From positions 1 to 46,027 of the forward strand of contig JAUNJE010000020.1 of assembly GCA_030533415.1 (NCBI GenBank): a stretch of DNA of 46,027 bases, in the 5' to 3' direction. A program made the translations under genes and the position numbers. This DNA comes from Eubacteriales bacterium. GTDB lineage: Bacteria; Bacillota; Clostridia; Oscillospirales; Oscillospiraceae. The notes under the pieces are model-generated. The model saw only the letters and a program-made list of their open reading frames with translations. It searched no databases and was not told the DNA's origin. Positions 6,841 to 15,438 of the stretch are shown here, piece by piece; the stretch's first letter is position 1, and every line of letters starts with the position of its first letter.

Positions 6841-8154
6841 TCACAGTTCGAATTCCGCGAATTCCCCGGCGGTTTCCTCCTCTGCCACCGCGTTCCGGGC
6901 GTAGGTGAATTGCTCTGAGCCTAAAAGCGCGCGCACATGAACCCCCGGATTTTGGTATACGATATCCAGCACCTCGATAAAGTCCCGGATCACCTCCCGG
7001 GGGGTGATGTGGGTATCCGCGCCGATGCGGCCGAATTCAATTTCAATGAAGTCCACCATGTCCTGCTGGGTGACGATTTGGGGGTATTCGTACAGTCCCG
7101 CGTGAATATCCGCCAGCTTTTCCGTCAGGATCAGCATTTCCTCCGGTGTAAGGGGCTGGAGACGGATCACAGGAGAGAGCAGATCCTTGTGTTCCCCGGA
7201 GAAATGGCCCTCCGCCAGCCGGGAGCGCAGGGCCTCATAGCTGTAAACACCCCGGCGGGGGTCCTCCATGCACTGGGGGGTGCCGCAGAGGATGATCCCC
7301 AGGTGCTGGGCCTTACCCTGCATGGTGTCGTTATACATGGTCAGGATTTTTTCGTAGTTATACTGCCTGGTAATGGCGTTGGGGATTTTATAAATATTCA
7401 CCAGTTCGTCGATCAGAATCAGCATCCCGGCATACCCCGCCTGCTTCAAAAAGCAGGCGAAAAGCTTCAGATATTCATACCAGTCATCATCCGTGATAAT
7501 AATATTGACCCCCAGCTCCTGACGGGCTTCGGTCTTGGTGCCGTATTCCCCCCGGAACCATTTGAGCACCTTTGCCTTGGTTTTGTCGTCGCCGGAAAGG
7601 TGAGCTTTATAATACAAGGTAAGCAGCCGGGCAAAGTCAAAGCCGTGGACCATTTCGTTCAGGGAGTAAATGACGGCGGAAATTTGCTTCTCCACGGCGG
7701 GGGAGAGCCGGGGATCGGTGATGCTCAGCCCCTGAGCCGCCATGACCTCCTGCTGCACGTTGCTGATCCAGCGGTCCAGGATCAGGGACAGCGCCCCGCC
7801 CTCCGGTTTGGTCTTGGTGGACATGTTGCGGATCAGCTCTTTATAGGTCGCCAGCCCCTGCCCACGGGTACCCTGGAGGCGCCGCTCCGGGGACAGGTCG
7901 GCGTCCACCACCACAAAATTCTTTGCCATGACATAATTGCGGATGGTTTGCAGCAGAAAGCTTTTGCCGCTGCCGTATTTGCCCACGATGAAGCGGAAGG
8001 AAGCGCCGCCGTCGGCAATGATGTCCACATCCCGCAGCAGGGCGTCGATTTCCTCTTTCCGCCCGACGGTGATATAGGGAAGCCCCACCCGGGGCACCAC
8101 GCCGCCTTTGAGGGAATTGATTAGCGTCTGGGCGATTCGTTTGGGTATTTTCAT
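6841..8154 (-). CDS. DUF2791/BREX-type P-loop ATP-binding protein
   Basis: A 437-residue P-loop ATPase resembling the DUF2791 family (the 'BREX system ATP-binding' or BrxD type). Seen: an N-terminal block IAQTLINSLKGGVVPR, Walker A GKYGSGKS (58-65), Walker B MLILIDE (244-250), a sensor region near IILCGTPQCMEDPRRG and a charged C-terminus. Its ATG overlaps the stop of the TerB-like gene (ATGA), and the helicase follows 10 bases after its own stop, so the three are coupled. None of the other BREX genes (pglZ, pglX methylase, brxA, brxL) occurs in the window, so this is not a BREX locus. A role loading or energising the helicase is inference. Confidence 0.8.
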   Translation of the reverse strand: MKIPKRIAQTLINSLKGGVVPRVGLPYITVGRKEEIDALLRDVDIIADGGASFRFIVGKYGSGKSFLLQTIRNYVMAKNFVVVDADLSPERRLQGTRGQGLATYKELIRNMSTKTKPEGGALSLILDRWISNVQQEVMAAQGLSITDPRLSPAVEKQISAVIYSLNEMVHGFDFARLLTLYYKAHLSGDDKTKAKVLKWFRGEYGTKTEARQELGVNIIITDDDWYEYLKLFACFLKQAGYAGMLILIDELVNIYKIPNAITRQYNYEKILTMYNDTMQGKAQHLGIILCGTPQCMEDPRRGVYSYEALRSRLAEGHFSGEHKDLLSPVIRLQPLTPEEMLILTEKLADIHAGLYEYPQIVTQQDMVDFIEIEFGRIGADTHITPREVIRDFIEVLDIVYQNPGVHVRALLGSEQFTYARNAVAEEETAGEFAEFEL

Positions 8155-9611
8155 GGGTGTACCATCTCTTTCAAATCTTCGATATAGTCTTCGACCAATT
8201 CCGGCTGGTTATCCAGGGTCAGAACCGAGTCGGCGAATGTTTCGAACAGCTTTTCGTTGATGCTGTCCGCCAGTACCGACAGCATCAGTCCGGAGGACTG
8301 CACCCAGCCCAAATCCCTGCCGTACAGCAGACATTGCAGCAGGCGGTATTCCTCCCGGCTCAGGGGCGTTTCTTCCGGGCCGCTTTCCGGGGCTGGGGGC
8401 TGGGGAACCGGCGCTTTCGGAGATTCCTCTGCCATGGCTTCCTCTTCAACGATCAGCTTATCCTGGGTGATGGCGGCATCCCTGCGGATCTGGGACAGCT
8501 GGGAATAGCGGATGGTGACTTTCTTGTCCTGGGCCGCTTTCTTCTCCGCCAGGAGCCTGCGGGCCTCCTCTTCTATGAGTTTCAGAAGCCATTTGGTGTC
8601 CACTTCCCGCTTAATAGGGTGCCCGTAGCCATAGCATTCCCGCATTACGGAATCAATGGTTTTCACAAGTTCTCCCAATTTGGCACTTGGGCATTCCGGA
8701 CAGGCGTATTTTTGGACGGACCAGATGCCGTTCCTGCACCGGTAGGTGCGGATTTCATCAAGGACAAATTCACAGCTGCGTGTCCTTTTCCGGTTGTGGA
8801 AAACGGCTGATTCAAAAAGCACCACGGGAAATTCTTTATAAACTCCAAAATACTGCTCGACCATGGACTTTTTGCAGCGGTTCGTATAGTGCTCTGCAAT
8901 GCGCCGCAGCACCCTGGCGGTGACGGTGTCCATATCCTCCCGGTAGGTTTTATAAAATTTGGAGCGTTCCAGCCACCGGCCGGACAGGGCGGTAACGGCC
9001 TGCATGATCTGCTGGGTATCCTGGTTTTCGATATTTTCCAGCACTGCCAGATGCTTGTCAAAGCGGACCTGGGCGGTGTCCGCCAGCAGCGCGGGGTCAA
9101 GGCCGTAATAGATGACATAATCCGTCAGCCAGCGGCTTGTATATGGGAGAATGCCCGTATCCAGTTCCCCATATACCCCTTGAAACGCCTTCAGCTTCCG
9201 GTAGCCGTCCATAGGGTCCGTGACCCCGATTTGGTTGAGAAGCTCATAGATATAGAGGAAGGCATAGGTCAGGGATGTTTTCTGAACATCGCCCCGGCGC
9301 AACTTTGTCCGCCAGGAAAAATATCCCCGAAGCTCCGAATCCATCAGGGATTGGTAGGTGGGGAAATAACGCAGCACCGGTTTCTCATAGACAAAGTCAT
9401 CCTCATAATTGGAAAGAATCATTCCCTGCTTTACAAAGAGGGCTTCCCGGGGCTGCCGGTAGGAGGTGATGTTTTTTTCCAAAGAGCGGGCGGCGCGCAG
9501 AGGGGAGGGGACAGGTTCTATGAATTCCCGGGGACAGGGCCGGATGGCCTCCTCCTGAAAGATGGTGCGGTAAAACCACTCTGTGGCTTTCTTCACCCGG
9601 TTCGTATCCAT
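8151..9611 (-). CDS. TerB-N/TerB-C domain protein (predicted DNA-processing partner)
   Basis: First gene of the operon. I choose ATG 9611 (MDTNRVKK, 486 residues) because GAGAGGAGGGC lies eight bases upstream; the alternative ATG 9635 lacks any ribosome site and falls in the predicted leader. The first about 290 residues resemble the TerB-N module (blocks LRYFPTYQSLMDSELRGYF and SLTYAFLYIYELLNQIG). A region with a CPEC pair lies near residue 308. A proline-rich linker (about 408-425) leads to a C-terminal helical domain resembling TerB-C (LSREEYRLLQCLLYGRD). Proteins of this kind co-occur with helicases and P-loop ATPases and have been predicted to act in stress or DNA processing. No catalytic residues are apparent. 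The match is by eye and needs a profile search. Confidence 0.72.
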   Translation of the reverse strand: MDTNRVKKATEWFYRTIFQEEAIRPCPREFIEPVPSPLRAARSLEKNITSYRQPREALFVKQGMILSNYEDDFVYEKPVLRYFPTYQSLMDSELRGYFSWRTKLRRGDVQKTSLTYAFLYIYELLNQIGVTDPMDGYRKLKAFQGVYGELDTGILPYTSRWLTDYVIYYGLDPALLADTAQVRFDKHLAVLENIENQDTQQIMQAVTALSGRWLERSKFYKTYREDMDTVTARVLRRIAEHYTNRCKKSMVEQYFGVYKEFPVVLFESAVFHNRKRTRSCEFVLDEIRTYRCRNGIWSVQKYACPECPSAKLGELVKTIDSVMRECYGYGHPIKREVDTKWLLKLIEEEARRLLAEKKAAQDKKVTIRYSQLSQIRRDAAITQDKLIVEEEAMAEESPKAPVPQPPAPESGPEETPLSREEYRLLQCLLYGRDLGWVQSSGLMLSVLADSINEKLFETFADSVLTLDNQPELVEDYIEDLKEMVHP

Positions 9612-9647
9612 TGGCTTTGCCCTCCTCTCGTCCATATGTTTGGAATT

Positions 9648-9676
9648 ATCATACTATATTTGGCAAGGACAGTCAA
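9648..9676 (-). promoter_or_regulatory. SigA-type promoter of the TerB-ATPase-helicase operon
   Basis: Minus strand TTGACT (9671-9676), 17-base spacer, TATGAT (9648-9653). The expected start near 9641 gives a leader of about 30 bases to the ATG at 9611 and excludes most of the region needed for translation from 9635. A constitutive promoter, with no operator-like repeat seen. Confidence 0.8.
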
Positions 9677-9775
9677 GCATACGAAGGAAAAATAGAGAGG
9701 AAATTTACAGGGATGTTCCGAAAGCCGGCGGGCGGCAGATACCGCAGACCGGCCGGATTTTGAATAATTTCAATT

Positions 9776-9820
9776 AGGTACCTTGATATTTTGGCGGAAA
9801 ATGCTATAATAAAGGTACCT
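9776..9820 (+). promoter_or_regulatory. promoter of marR-ABC operon flanked by two AGGTACCT operators
   Basis: TTGATA (9783-9788), 16-base spacer and a perfect TATAAT (9805-9810). The palindrome AGGTACCT occurs at 9776-9783, touching the -35, and at 9813-9820, just after the -10, 37 bases apart. The layout fits repression by the MarR protein encoded next. The binding itself is inferred. GAGGTGAT precedes the ATG at 9844. Confidence 0.7.
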
Positions 9821-9843
9821 AAAGAATATGAGGTGATAAACGT

Positions 9844-10407
9844 ATGGAAGAAAAGAACGCCGGTGAACACGGCAGCGGGAATTTCCCGGCGGGAAATCAT
9901 TTGAAATCCCACAGGGACCATTATCAATGTGCCGGCCGGAATGAGAAGCTGGTCATGAATCTGCAAACCCTGAGCCATATTATGCGCGCCCAATATGAGG
10001 GCAGGGCCAGCCAAAAACGGATTTTGATCCTGCTGTATGAGGCGGAAACGGTTACGCAGAGGAATCTGACGGAACGCCTGGGGATCCAGCCGGGGTCTTC
10101 CAGCGAGATTCTGGCAAAGCTGGAGAAAACGGGACTGATCACCCGCACGCCGAATGCCCAGGACCGCAGGACGGTCGATATCCGTCTGACCGCCGCGGGA
10201 AAGGAATTGGCGGTAGAGGCCGCGAAGCAGCGCCGGCAGCGCCATGCGGACATGTTCGCCTGCCTGTCGGAGGAAGAGCAGCAGACCCTTCTGGCGCTGC
10301 TGGAGAAACTCAGCGGCGATTGGCAGGTGCGGTTCCGGGAAACCGGGAAGCCGCATGGACATGGAAACCACCCCCACGAGCGTGGCGGGCATGGGTTTTC
10401 CGGCTGA
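9844..10407 (+). CDS. MarR family transcriptional regulator
   Basis: A 187-residue MarR protein. A hydrophilic N-terminus (about 45 residues) precedes the winged helix: ILILLYEAETVTQRNLTERLG (helices 2-3), SSSEILAKLEKTGLI (recognition helix) and the wing RTPNAQDRRTVDIRLT with the typical DRR. The C-terminal helix is EEEQQTLLALLEKLSGDW. It has a His/Gly-rich tail (HGHGNHPHERGGHG) that might bind metal, but this is only a composition observation. It leads a three-gene operon with two ABC exporter halves, the classic arrangement for a drug-responsive repressor. The inducer cannot be read from sequence. The tandem AGGTACCT palindromes around the promoter are its likely operators. Confidence 0.9.
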   Translation: MEEKNAGEHGSGNFPAGNHLKSHRDHYQCAGRNEKLVMNLQTLSHIMRAQYEGRASQKRILILLYEAETVTQRNLTERLGIQPGSSSEILAKLEKTGLITRTPNAQDRRTVDIRLTAAGKELAVEAAKQRRQRHADMFACLSEEEQQTLLALLEKLSGDWQVRFRETGKPHGHGNHPHERGGHGFSG

Positions 10408-10430
10408 TTGCAAGTGGAGGTGACGTGTCA

Positions 10431-12170
10431 ATGTGGAAATATATCAAGCCCTACCTTCCCTATGCCGTGTTGGCCGGTGTGTTTATGGTGGGCGAGGTCC
10501 TGATGGACCTGATCCAGCCGGGCATCATGAGCCGGATCGTGGATGACGGTGTTTTGGGACTGGCCAACGGCGGCCGGGGTGATCTAAGCCTGATCTGGAC
10601 GCTGGGCCTGCAAATGGTCGGCCTTGTGCTGTTTGGGGGACTTTGCGGTTCGCTGAACAACGTGTTTGTCCATATGTCCGGGCAGAACATCGGCAACGAA
10701 ATGCGCAAGGACTGCTTTCGCAGGATTATGACGTTTTCCTTTCCCCAGGTGGACCGGTTTGGCACCGGCTCTCTGGTGACAAGGGTGACGAACGACATCA
10801 CCCAGGTGCAGAATTTTGTGTCCCAGTTTGTGCGGGGAATGATCCGCACTTCGCTGCTGATGTTTGGCAGCATATTCTGCATGTTCCGCTTAAACCGGAA
10901 CTTCGGCTGGATCGTGCTGTGCGCGTTCCCGTTTCTGGTGGGCTGCCTTGCGTTCTGCATGTCCAAGGCAAATCCCCTGTTTTCAAAATTACAGGCACAG
11001 CTGGACGCGGTCAACGCCATTATGCAGGAGGATGTGTCCGGCATCCGGGTCATCAAGGCCTGTGTGCGGGAGGCCTATGAAAAGCACCGCTTCGGGAAGG
11101 TAAATGACGCGCTTATCAAAACCCAAATGAGGACCCTTGTGATTTTTGCGTTTATGAACCCTGTGGTCAACGCGCTGATCTATATTGTCATCGCCATCCT
11201 TCTGCTGGCAGGCTCCTATGAAGTGCGCCAGGGAGGAACCACCCCGGGCAGCGTTATGGCGGCAATTACCTATACCACCCAACTGCTGAACGGCATCCTG
11301 ATGCTGGTGATGCTGTTTCAGAACATTTCCAGGGGCCTGGCCTCTTGGAAGCGCGTCAGGGAGGTGCTGCACAGTGAGCCGGAGCTGAAAGACGGTACCT
11401 TGACCGAAGGGCCGGGCCAACCCGGAGAAATTGAATTTCGGGATGTCAGCTTTGCGTATCCCGGCGGCGGCCAGAAGGTGCTGGAACATATCAACCTGAC
11501 CATTCGAAGGGGAGAAACGGTTGCCATTATGGGAGCCACCGGATGCGGAAAGACTACACTGGTGAATCTGATTTCCCGGTTTTATGATGTGACGGACGGG
11601 GCAGTCCTGGTGGATGGCGCCGACGTGCGGGATTACCGCCAACAGGCGCTGCGGGAGAAAATCGCTGTGGCCCTGCAAAAAAGCGAGCTGTTCAGCCAGA
11701 CCATCGGGGAAAACATCGCCTGGGGCCTGCCGGGAGCGGAAGAAGCCGCTGTGAAGGCCGCCGCCGTTACGGCACAGGCGGATGGATTTGTCTGCTCCAC
11801 GGCGGAGGGATACGGTACGGTGGTGGCTGAGCGGGGCATGAGCCTGTCCGGCGGCCAAAAGCAGCGGGTCTCCATTGCGAGAGCCGTTTTGAAACCGGCG
11901 GAGATCCTGATTTTTGACGATGCCACCAGTGCCCTTGACCTGAAAACCGAGGCCAATTTGTACAAGGCGCTGCGGGAGGCCCATCCGGACAGCACCAAAA
12001 TCATCATTGCCCAGAGAATCGCGTCCGTCCGGAGCGCGGACAGGATTGTTGTTCTGGAAAACGGCAGGATCTCCGCCTGCGGGACCCATGAGGAGCTGCT
12101 CAAATCCTGTCCGGTCTACCAGGACATTTACCATTCCCAGATCGGAAGGGAGGAGGAATCCCATGGCTGA
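10431..12170 (+). CDS. heterodimeric ABC exporter, subunit with degenerate ATP site
   Basis: A 579-residue half-transporter: a six-helix exporter domain (about 1-310) followed by a nucleotide-binding domain. Start ATG 10431 follows GTGGAGGTGA; a longer frame from 10320 overlaps the marR gene. Walker A GATGCGKTT (368-376), signature LSGGQ (472-476), Walker B ILIFDD (Asp496, Asp497). Asp497 stands where the catalytic Glu is expected, and Gln528 replaces the switch His (IIIAQRIAS). Both changes mark the degenerate half of heterodimeric exporters such as BmrCD or TM287/288. It overlaps the second subunit by eight bases. Predicted substrate: drug, lipid or peptide, unknown. Confidence 0.93.
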   Translation: MWKYIKPYLPYAVLAGVFMVGEVLMDLIQPGIMSRIVDDGVLGLANGGRGDLSLIWTLGLQMVGLVLFGGLCGSLNNVFVHMSGQNIGNEMRKDCFRRIMTFSFPQVDRFGTGSLVTRVTNDITQVQNFVSQFVRGMIRTSLLMFGSIFCMFRLNRNFGWIVLCAFPFLVGCLAFCMSKANPLFSKLQAQLDAVNAIMQEDVSGIRVIKACVREAYEKHRFGKVNDALIKTQMRTLVIFAFMNPVVNALIYIVIAILLLAGSYEVRQGGTTPGSVMAAITYTTQLLNGILMLVMLFQNISRGLASWKRVREVLHSEPELKDGTLTEGPGQPGEIEFRDVSFAYPGGGQKVLEHINLTIRRGETVAIMGATGCGKTTLVNLISRFYDVTDGAVLVDGADVRDYRQQALREKIAVALQKSELFSQTIGENIAWGLPGAEEAAVKAAAVTAQADGFVCSTAEGYGTVVAERGMSLSGGQKQRVSIARAVLKPAEILIFDDATSALDLKTEANLYKALREAHPDSTKIIIAQRIASVRSADRIVVLENGRISACGTHEELLKSCPVYQDIYHSQIGREEESHG

Positions 12171-13980
12171 CAATAATAGTCAAAAGCTGGTGGAGCGGAA
12201 TATTCCCGGAATGAACCGGCATGAGCGCTTTACCCAGGTGGAACATGCGGAAAATGCCGGTGCCGCCTTAAAGCGCATTGTAAGATATTTTACCCATGAA
12301 AAAGCATTGGTCCTTTGTATGCTTGCTGTTGTGGTATGCGGGACGCTTTGCGGCGTCTATGCGCCGAGCCTGCAAAGCAACGCGGTGGATATCATTGCGG
12401 GGGAGCGGCAGGAAAGCCTGATACGGACGCTGCTTATGATGCTTGCGGTCTATCTGCTCTACAGTGCCAGCGCACTGCTGCAGGGGCTGCTCAGCGCCAA
12501 GCTCAGCCAGGATGTGGTAAAGCAGATGCGGGAGGAGCTGTTCGGAAAGATCGTAGAGCTGCCCATATCCTATCTGGATACCCATTCCCACGGCGACGTG
12601 ATGAGCCGGATGACCAATGACATTGAAAATATTTCCACCACCTTTTCCCAGTCTCTGCCCTCGCTGTGCTCGGGTATTCTGACCATCATCGGAACGGTAA
12701 CGATCATGCTTTGGTACTGCTGGCAGCTGGCGCTGCTCAGCATGGCCACGGTGCTTCTGACGCTGCTTGCCACAAAGATTCTTTCCGGTAAGGTGCGCAG
12801 ATTTTCCCGGCGGCGGCAGATGCTGCTGGGACAGCTGAACGGGACTGTTGAAGAAATCATTTCCGGCTACCGCACGGTCGTGGCTTACAACCATCAGGAT
12901 ATCACCACGGAGGAATTTTGCCAAACGGCGGATTCCCTGACGAAAGCCGGAATCAAGACGGACATTTTCAGCGGCATCATGGGTCCGATTATGAATTGTA
13001 TCGGCAATATCGGTTTTGTGATCATTGCGGCCTTCGGCGGTTATTTCTCCATAAACGGGATGATCTCCATCGGCGTTATTTCCGCCTTTATCGTCTATGC
13101 CAAACAGTTCAGCCGTCCGATCAACGAAATCGCCCAGATCTACGGCCAGCTTCAGACGGCAATCGCGGGAGCCGAACGGGTCTTTGCTGTGCTGGATGAA
13201 GCGAATGAGGACGGCTCCGGTGAGCCGCTGGAAAAGGAAGAAACGGCCACGGTCACCTTTCAGAATGTGTGCTTCTCCTACGAGCCGGGAAAGCCTGTGA
13301 TCCGGAATTTTTCCCTGACGGTGCCCAGCGGCAAAAAAGTCGCGCTGGTGGGAGCCACAGGAAGCGGAAAAACCACGGTGGTCAATCTGCTGATGCGGTT
13401 TTATGATATCGACAGCGGCGAAATATATATCAATTCCCAGAACATCCGAAATGTGTCACGGAGCAGCCTGCGGCAGGATATTGCCATCGTGCTGCAGGAC
13501 ACGGTCCTGTTTTCCGACACGATCCGCAGGAACCTGAAATACAGCAACGAAGCCGCCACCGATGAACAGCTGGAAGCGGCGGTAAAAATGAGCCGGTGCA
13601 AGGACATGATCGCGCTGCTTCCCCAGGGATATGATACCGTGCTGACCGGCTCCGGGGAAACCATCAGCCAGGGGCAGCGCCAATTGCTGGCCATTGCCCG
13701 GGCATTTGTTGCCGATCCCAGAATTCTGATTCTGGATGAGGCCACCTCCAATGTGGACACCCGCACGGAAAAAGCCATTCAGGCAGCCATGCAGCGGATC
13801 ATGCAGGACCGTACCAGCATCGTCATCGCCCACCGCCTGTCCACGATTCAGGACGCGGATCTGATTGTTGTCATGGATCACGGGGAAATTGTTGAAACCG
13901 GAAACCACGAGACGCTGTTGGCCCAAAAGGGGAAATATTATGGCCTGTATATGACGCAGTACGCCGGGTTTGCCACATAA
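12163..13980 (+). CDS. heterodimeric ABC exporter, catalytic subunit
   Basis: A 605-residue partner of the preceding half-transporter. Start ATG 12163 follows AGGGAGGAGGAA; longer frames lie inside the upstream gene. After a hydrophilic N-terminus of about 45 residues come six membrane helices. The NBD has Walker A GATGSGKTT (397-405), a modified signature ISQGQ in place of LSGGQ, Walker B ILILDE with catalytic Glu526, and switch His557 (IAHRLST). A consensus catalytic Glu and His here, combined with the altered signature, complement the degenerate site in the other subunit. This is the expected one-active-site arrangement. The terminator at 14013-14044 follows in the gap, though its T run serves the opposite strand. 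Confidence 0.93.
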   Translation: MADNNSQKLVERNIPGMNRHERFTQVEHAENAGAALKRIVRYFTHEKALVLCMLAVVVCGTLCGVYAPSLQSNAVDIIAGERQESLIRTLLMMLAVYLLYSASALLQGLLSAKLSQDVVKQMREELFGKIVELPISYLDTHSHGDVMSRMTNDIENISTTFSQSLPSLCSGILTIIGTVTIMLWYCWQLALLSMATVLLTLLATKILSGKVRRFSRRRQMLLGQLNGTVEEIISGYRTVVAYNHQDITTEEFCQTADSLTKAGIKTDIFSGIMGPIMNCIGNIGFVIIAAFGGYFSINGMISIGVISAFIVYAKQFSRPINEIAQIYGQLQTAIAGAERVFAVLDEANEDGSGEPLEKEETATVTFQNVCFSYEPGKPVIRNFSLTVPSGKKVALVGATGSGKTTVVNLLMRFYDIDSGEIYINSQNIRNVSRSSLRQDIAIVLQDTVLFSDTIRRNLKYSNEAATDEQLEAAVKMSRCKDMIALLPQGYDTVLTGSGETISQGQRQLLAIARAFVADPRILILDEATSNVDTRTEKAIQAAMQRIMQDRTSIVIAHRLSTIQDADLIVVMDHGEIVETGNHETLLAQKGKYYGLYMTQYAGFAT

Positions 13981-14001
13981 TCTCCCGCATAGGCACGTAT
14001 T

Positions 14002-14044
14002 TTTTGGAAAAAACAGTCCGGTGGAGAAATCTCCACCGGACTGT
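14002..14044 (-). terminator. terminator of the SLH gene, in the gap after the ABC operon
   Basis: A perfect 15-base stem (14013-14027 with 14030-14044, arms starting ACAGTCCGG) with a two-base loop. On the minus strand it is followed by a TTTTTT run, so it ends transcription of the SLH gene. On the plus strand only TATCT follows, so termination of the exporter operon would be weaker. Confidence 0.8.
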
Positions 14045-14099
14045 TATCTAAATGGGACTTCTCCATGTCCGCTTTTTGGGACACGAAAAAGGCGGATAG

Positions 14100-15287
14100 T
14101 TACTGTCTGACGACCTGGGCCAGCTGCGCGGCCTGATACAACACCTGGGCGGCCTGGCCTCTGGTCATGGGTACTTCTGCTTCCAGCGCAATGCCATTGC
14201 GGCTCAAAGCGTTAAGCGACGCCTGCGCCCAAGCGGGGACAGTGCTTTCCTCCTCCGCCGACATTTCCTGTCCAGCGGTCAGATCCAGGGCATTTTGCAG
14301 CAGCACAGAGACCTCCGCCCCGGTAATGATCTGGTCAGCGCCAAAGGCCTCCTGGTCGGGCAGACCCGCTGTCAGGCCGGAGCGCATGGCGGCTGCCAGA
14401 TAGGGCTGGAGCCACTGGGGGATCTCATCGGTATAGCCGGTATAGGTCAGCTCCTCATCCGTGGGGATGTCCAGGGCCTTTACCAGCATGGTGACGAACT
14501 CGCCCCGGGTCACCTCCTTGCTGGGAGAGAAGCAGGTGCTTTCCGCTACGGTTTCTCCCACGAAAATCCCGCTGTTGCGCATCCACTCTGCGGCAAAGCG
14601 GCAATCCTTGCCCACGGTGTCGGTATACTGGGAGGCGTCAGTGGGCTTGAGGATGGTGATGGTAACGGTGGCCTCCCGGGAGACCTTCCCGGCGGGGTCG
14701 GTAGCGGTATAGGTGAAGGAGTCCACGCCTACTTTGTTCTTCTTGGGCGTATAGGTGAAGCTGCCATCTTCCCTGATGGTGACTTCTCCCCGCTTGGGAC
14801 TGCGGGTAACGGTGAAGGTCATGGGCTGGCCCTCGGGATCGGTGACCTTCAGCTTTGCGGTGTTGGGCAGGTTTTTGTAGGTCTCAATGGCGGAATCCTC
14901 TGCCACGGGGGCCTGATCCTCCTTCCCCCGGATGCCGATGGTCATGGCGGCGGGTTCTGCCACATGCTTTTCGAAAATGGGCAGATAACCGACCTGGGCG
15001 GCCTGGTCGGTTTCGGTCAGCACCGGAGAGAAGGTCATCTGTGCCACCTGTTCGGCCGTGAGAATGTCGCCGGGCCGCAGGATACGGCTGCCCAGCATGA
15101 CGGTGCCCAGGCTGCTTTCAGGCAGATCGGTGATGCAGATGCCGGCAATGGCGTCATCCTCGGAAAAATCCTCCGCACAGAAGCAATAGACACTGTCGCA
15201 GTCCACTTCGGCAGCGGAAGCGGAACCGACCAGCCCGAAGAAGCAGCAAATTGCCGTCAGCAAACTGAAAATTTGGGTTCGGAACAT
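14100..15287 (-). CDS. secreted SLH-domain surface protein with cadherin/Ig-like repeat
   Basis: A 395-residue exported protein. A signal peptide (about 1-25, ending ASA-AE) leads into a Cys-containing region (about 28-130). Then comes an Ig/cadherin-like module of the tandem-95 type (about 132-212, with TDPEGQPMTFTVT and DGSFTYTPKKNKVGVDSFTY). The C-terminal 180 residues hold SLH-like segments, the clearest being FAAEWMRNSGIF, EVTRGEFVTMLVKAL, WLQPYLAAAMRSGL and PMTRGQAAQVLYQAA. SLH domains bind pyruvylated cell-wall polymers, so cell-surface anchoring is likely. The start follows GGAGGT by eight bases. It is a single-gene unit with its own terminator. Function beyond surface attachment is unknown. 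Confidence 0.85.
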   Translation of the reverse strand: MFRTQIFSLLTAICCFFGLVGSASAAEVDCDSVYCFCAEDFSEDDAIAGICITDLPESSLGTVMLGSRILRPGDILTAEQVAQMTFSPVLTETDQAAQVGYLPIFEKHVAEPAAMTIGIRGKEDQAPVAEDSAIETYKNLPNTAKLKVTDPEGQPMTFTVTRSPKRGEVTIREDGSFTYTPKKNKVGVDSFTYTATDPAGKVSREATVTITILKPTDASQYTDTVGKDCRFAAEWMRNSGIFVGETVAESTCFSPSKEVTRGEFVTMLVKALDIPTDEELTYTGYTDEIPQWLQPYLAAAMRSGLTAGLPDQEAFGADQIITGAEVSVLLQNALDLTAGQEMSAEEESTVPAWAQASLNALSRNGIALEAEVPMTRGQAAQVLYQAAQLAQVVRQ

Positions 15288-15391
15288 AAATCATACCTCC
15301 AAAAAATGGTTTCCGATGGTATTGTTTGCCAGTGACGGAAAATTTATTCAAAAAAATGTTGGAGTTGGAACTCATTATACGCCGAACAGGC

Positions 15392-15435
15392 AAAAAGCAG
15401 CGGCCGCCCCTGCCTTATGTGCAGGGGCGGCCGCT
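15392..15435 (-). terminator. terminator after the lipoprotein gene
   Basis: A perfect 15-base GC-rich stem (15399-15413 with 15421-15435) and a seven-base loop. On the minus strand it is followed by GCTTTTTG. It directly follows the TAA at 15439-15441 and ends the four-gene minus operon that starts at 18575. Confidence 0.8.
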
Positions 15436-15438
15436 GGT

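Noticed and set aside
4956-6908. Long open frame on the plus strand opposite the helicase and ATPase genes
   Set aside because: It is a GC-rich shadow frame: low-complexity Gly/Gln/His-rich translation, no ribosome site and no family pattern, against clear helicase motifs on the other strand.
4578-9611. Interpretation as a complete BREX or DISARM defence locus
   Set aside because: No pglZ, pglX methylase, brxL, drmA or drmB genes are present, so only a BREX-like ATPase is shared.
8151-9635. Start of the TerB-like gene at ATG 9635
   Set aside because: No ribosome site precedes it, and it falls within a few bases of the predicted transcription start. ATG 9611 has GAGAGGAGGGC at the right distance.
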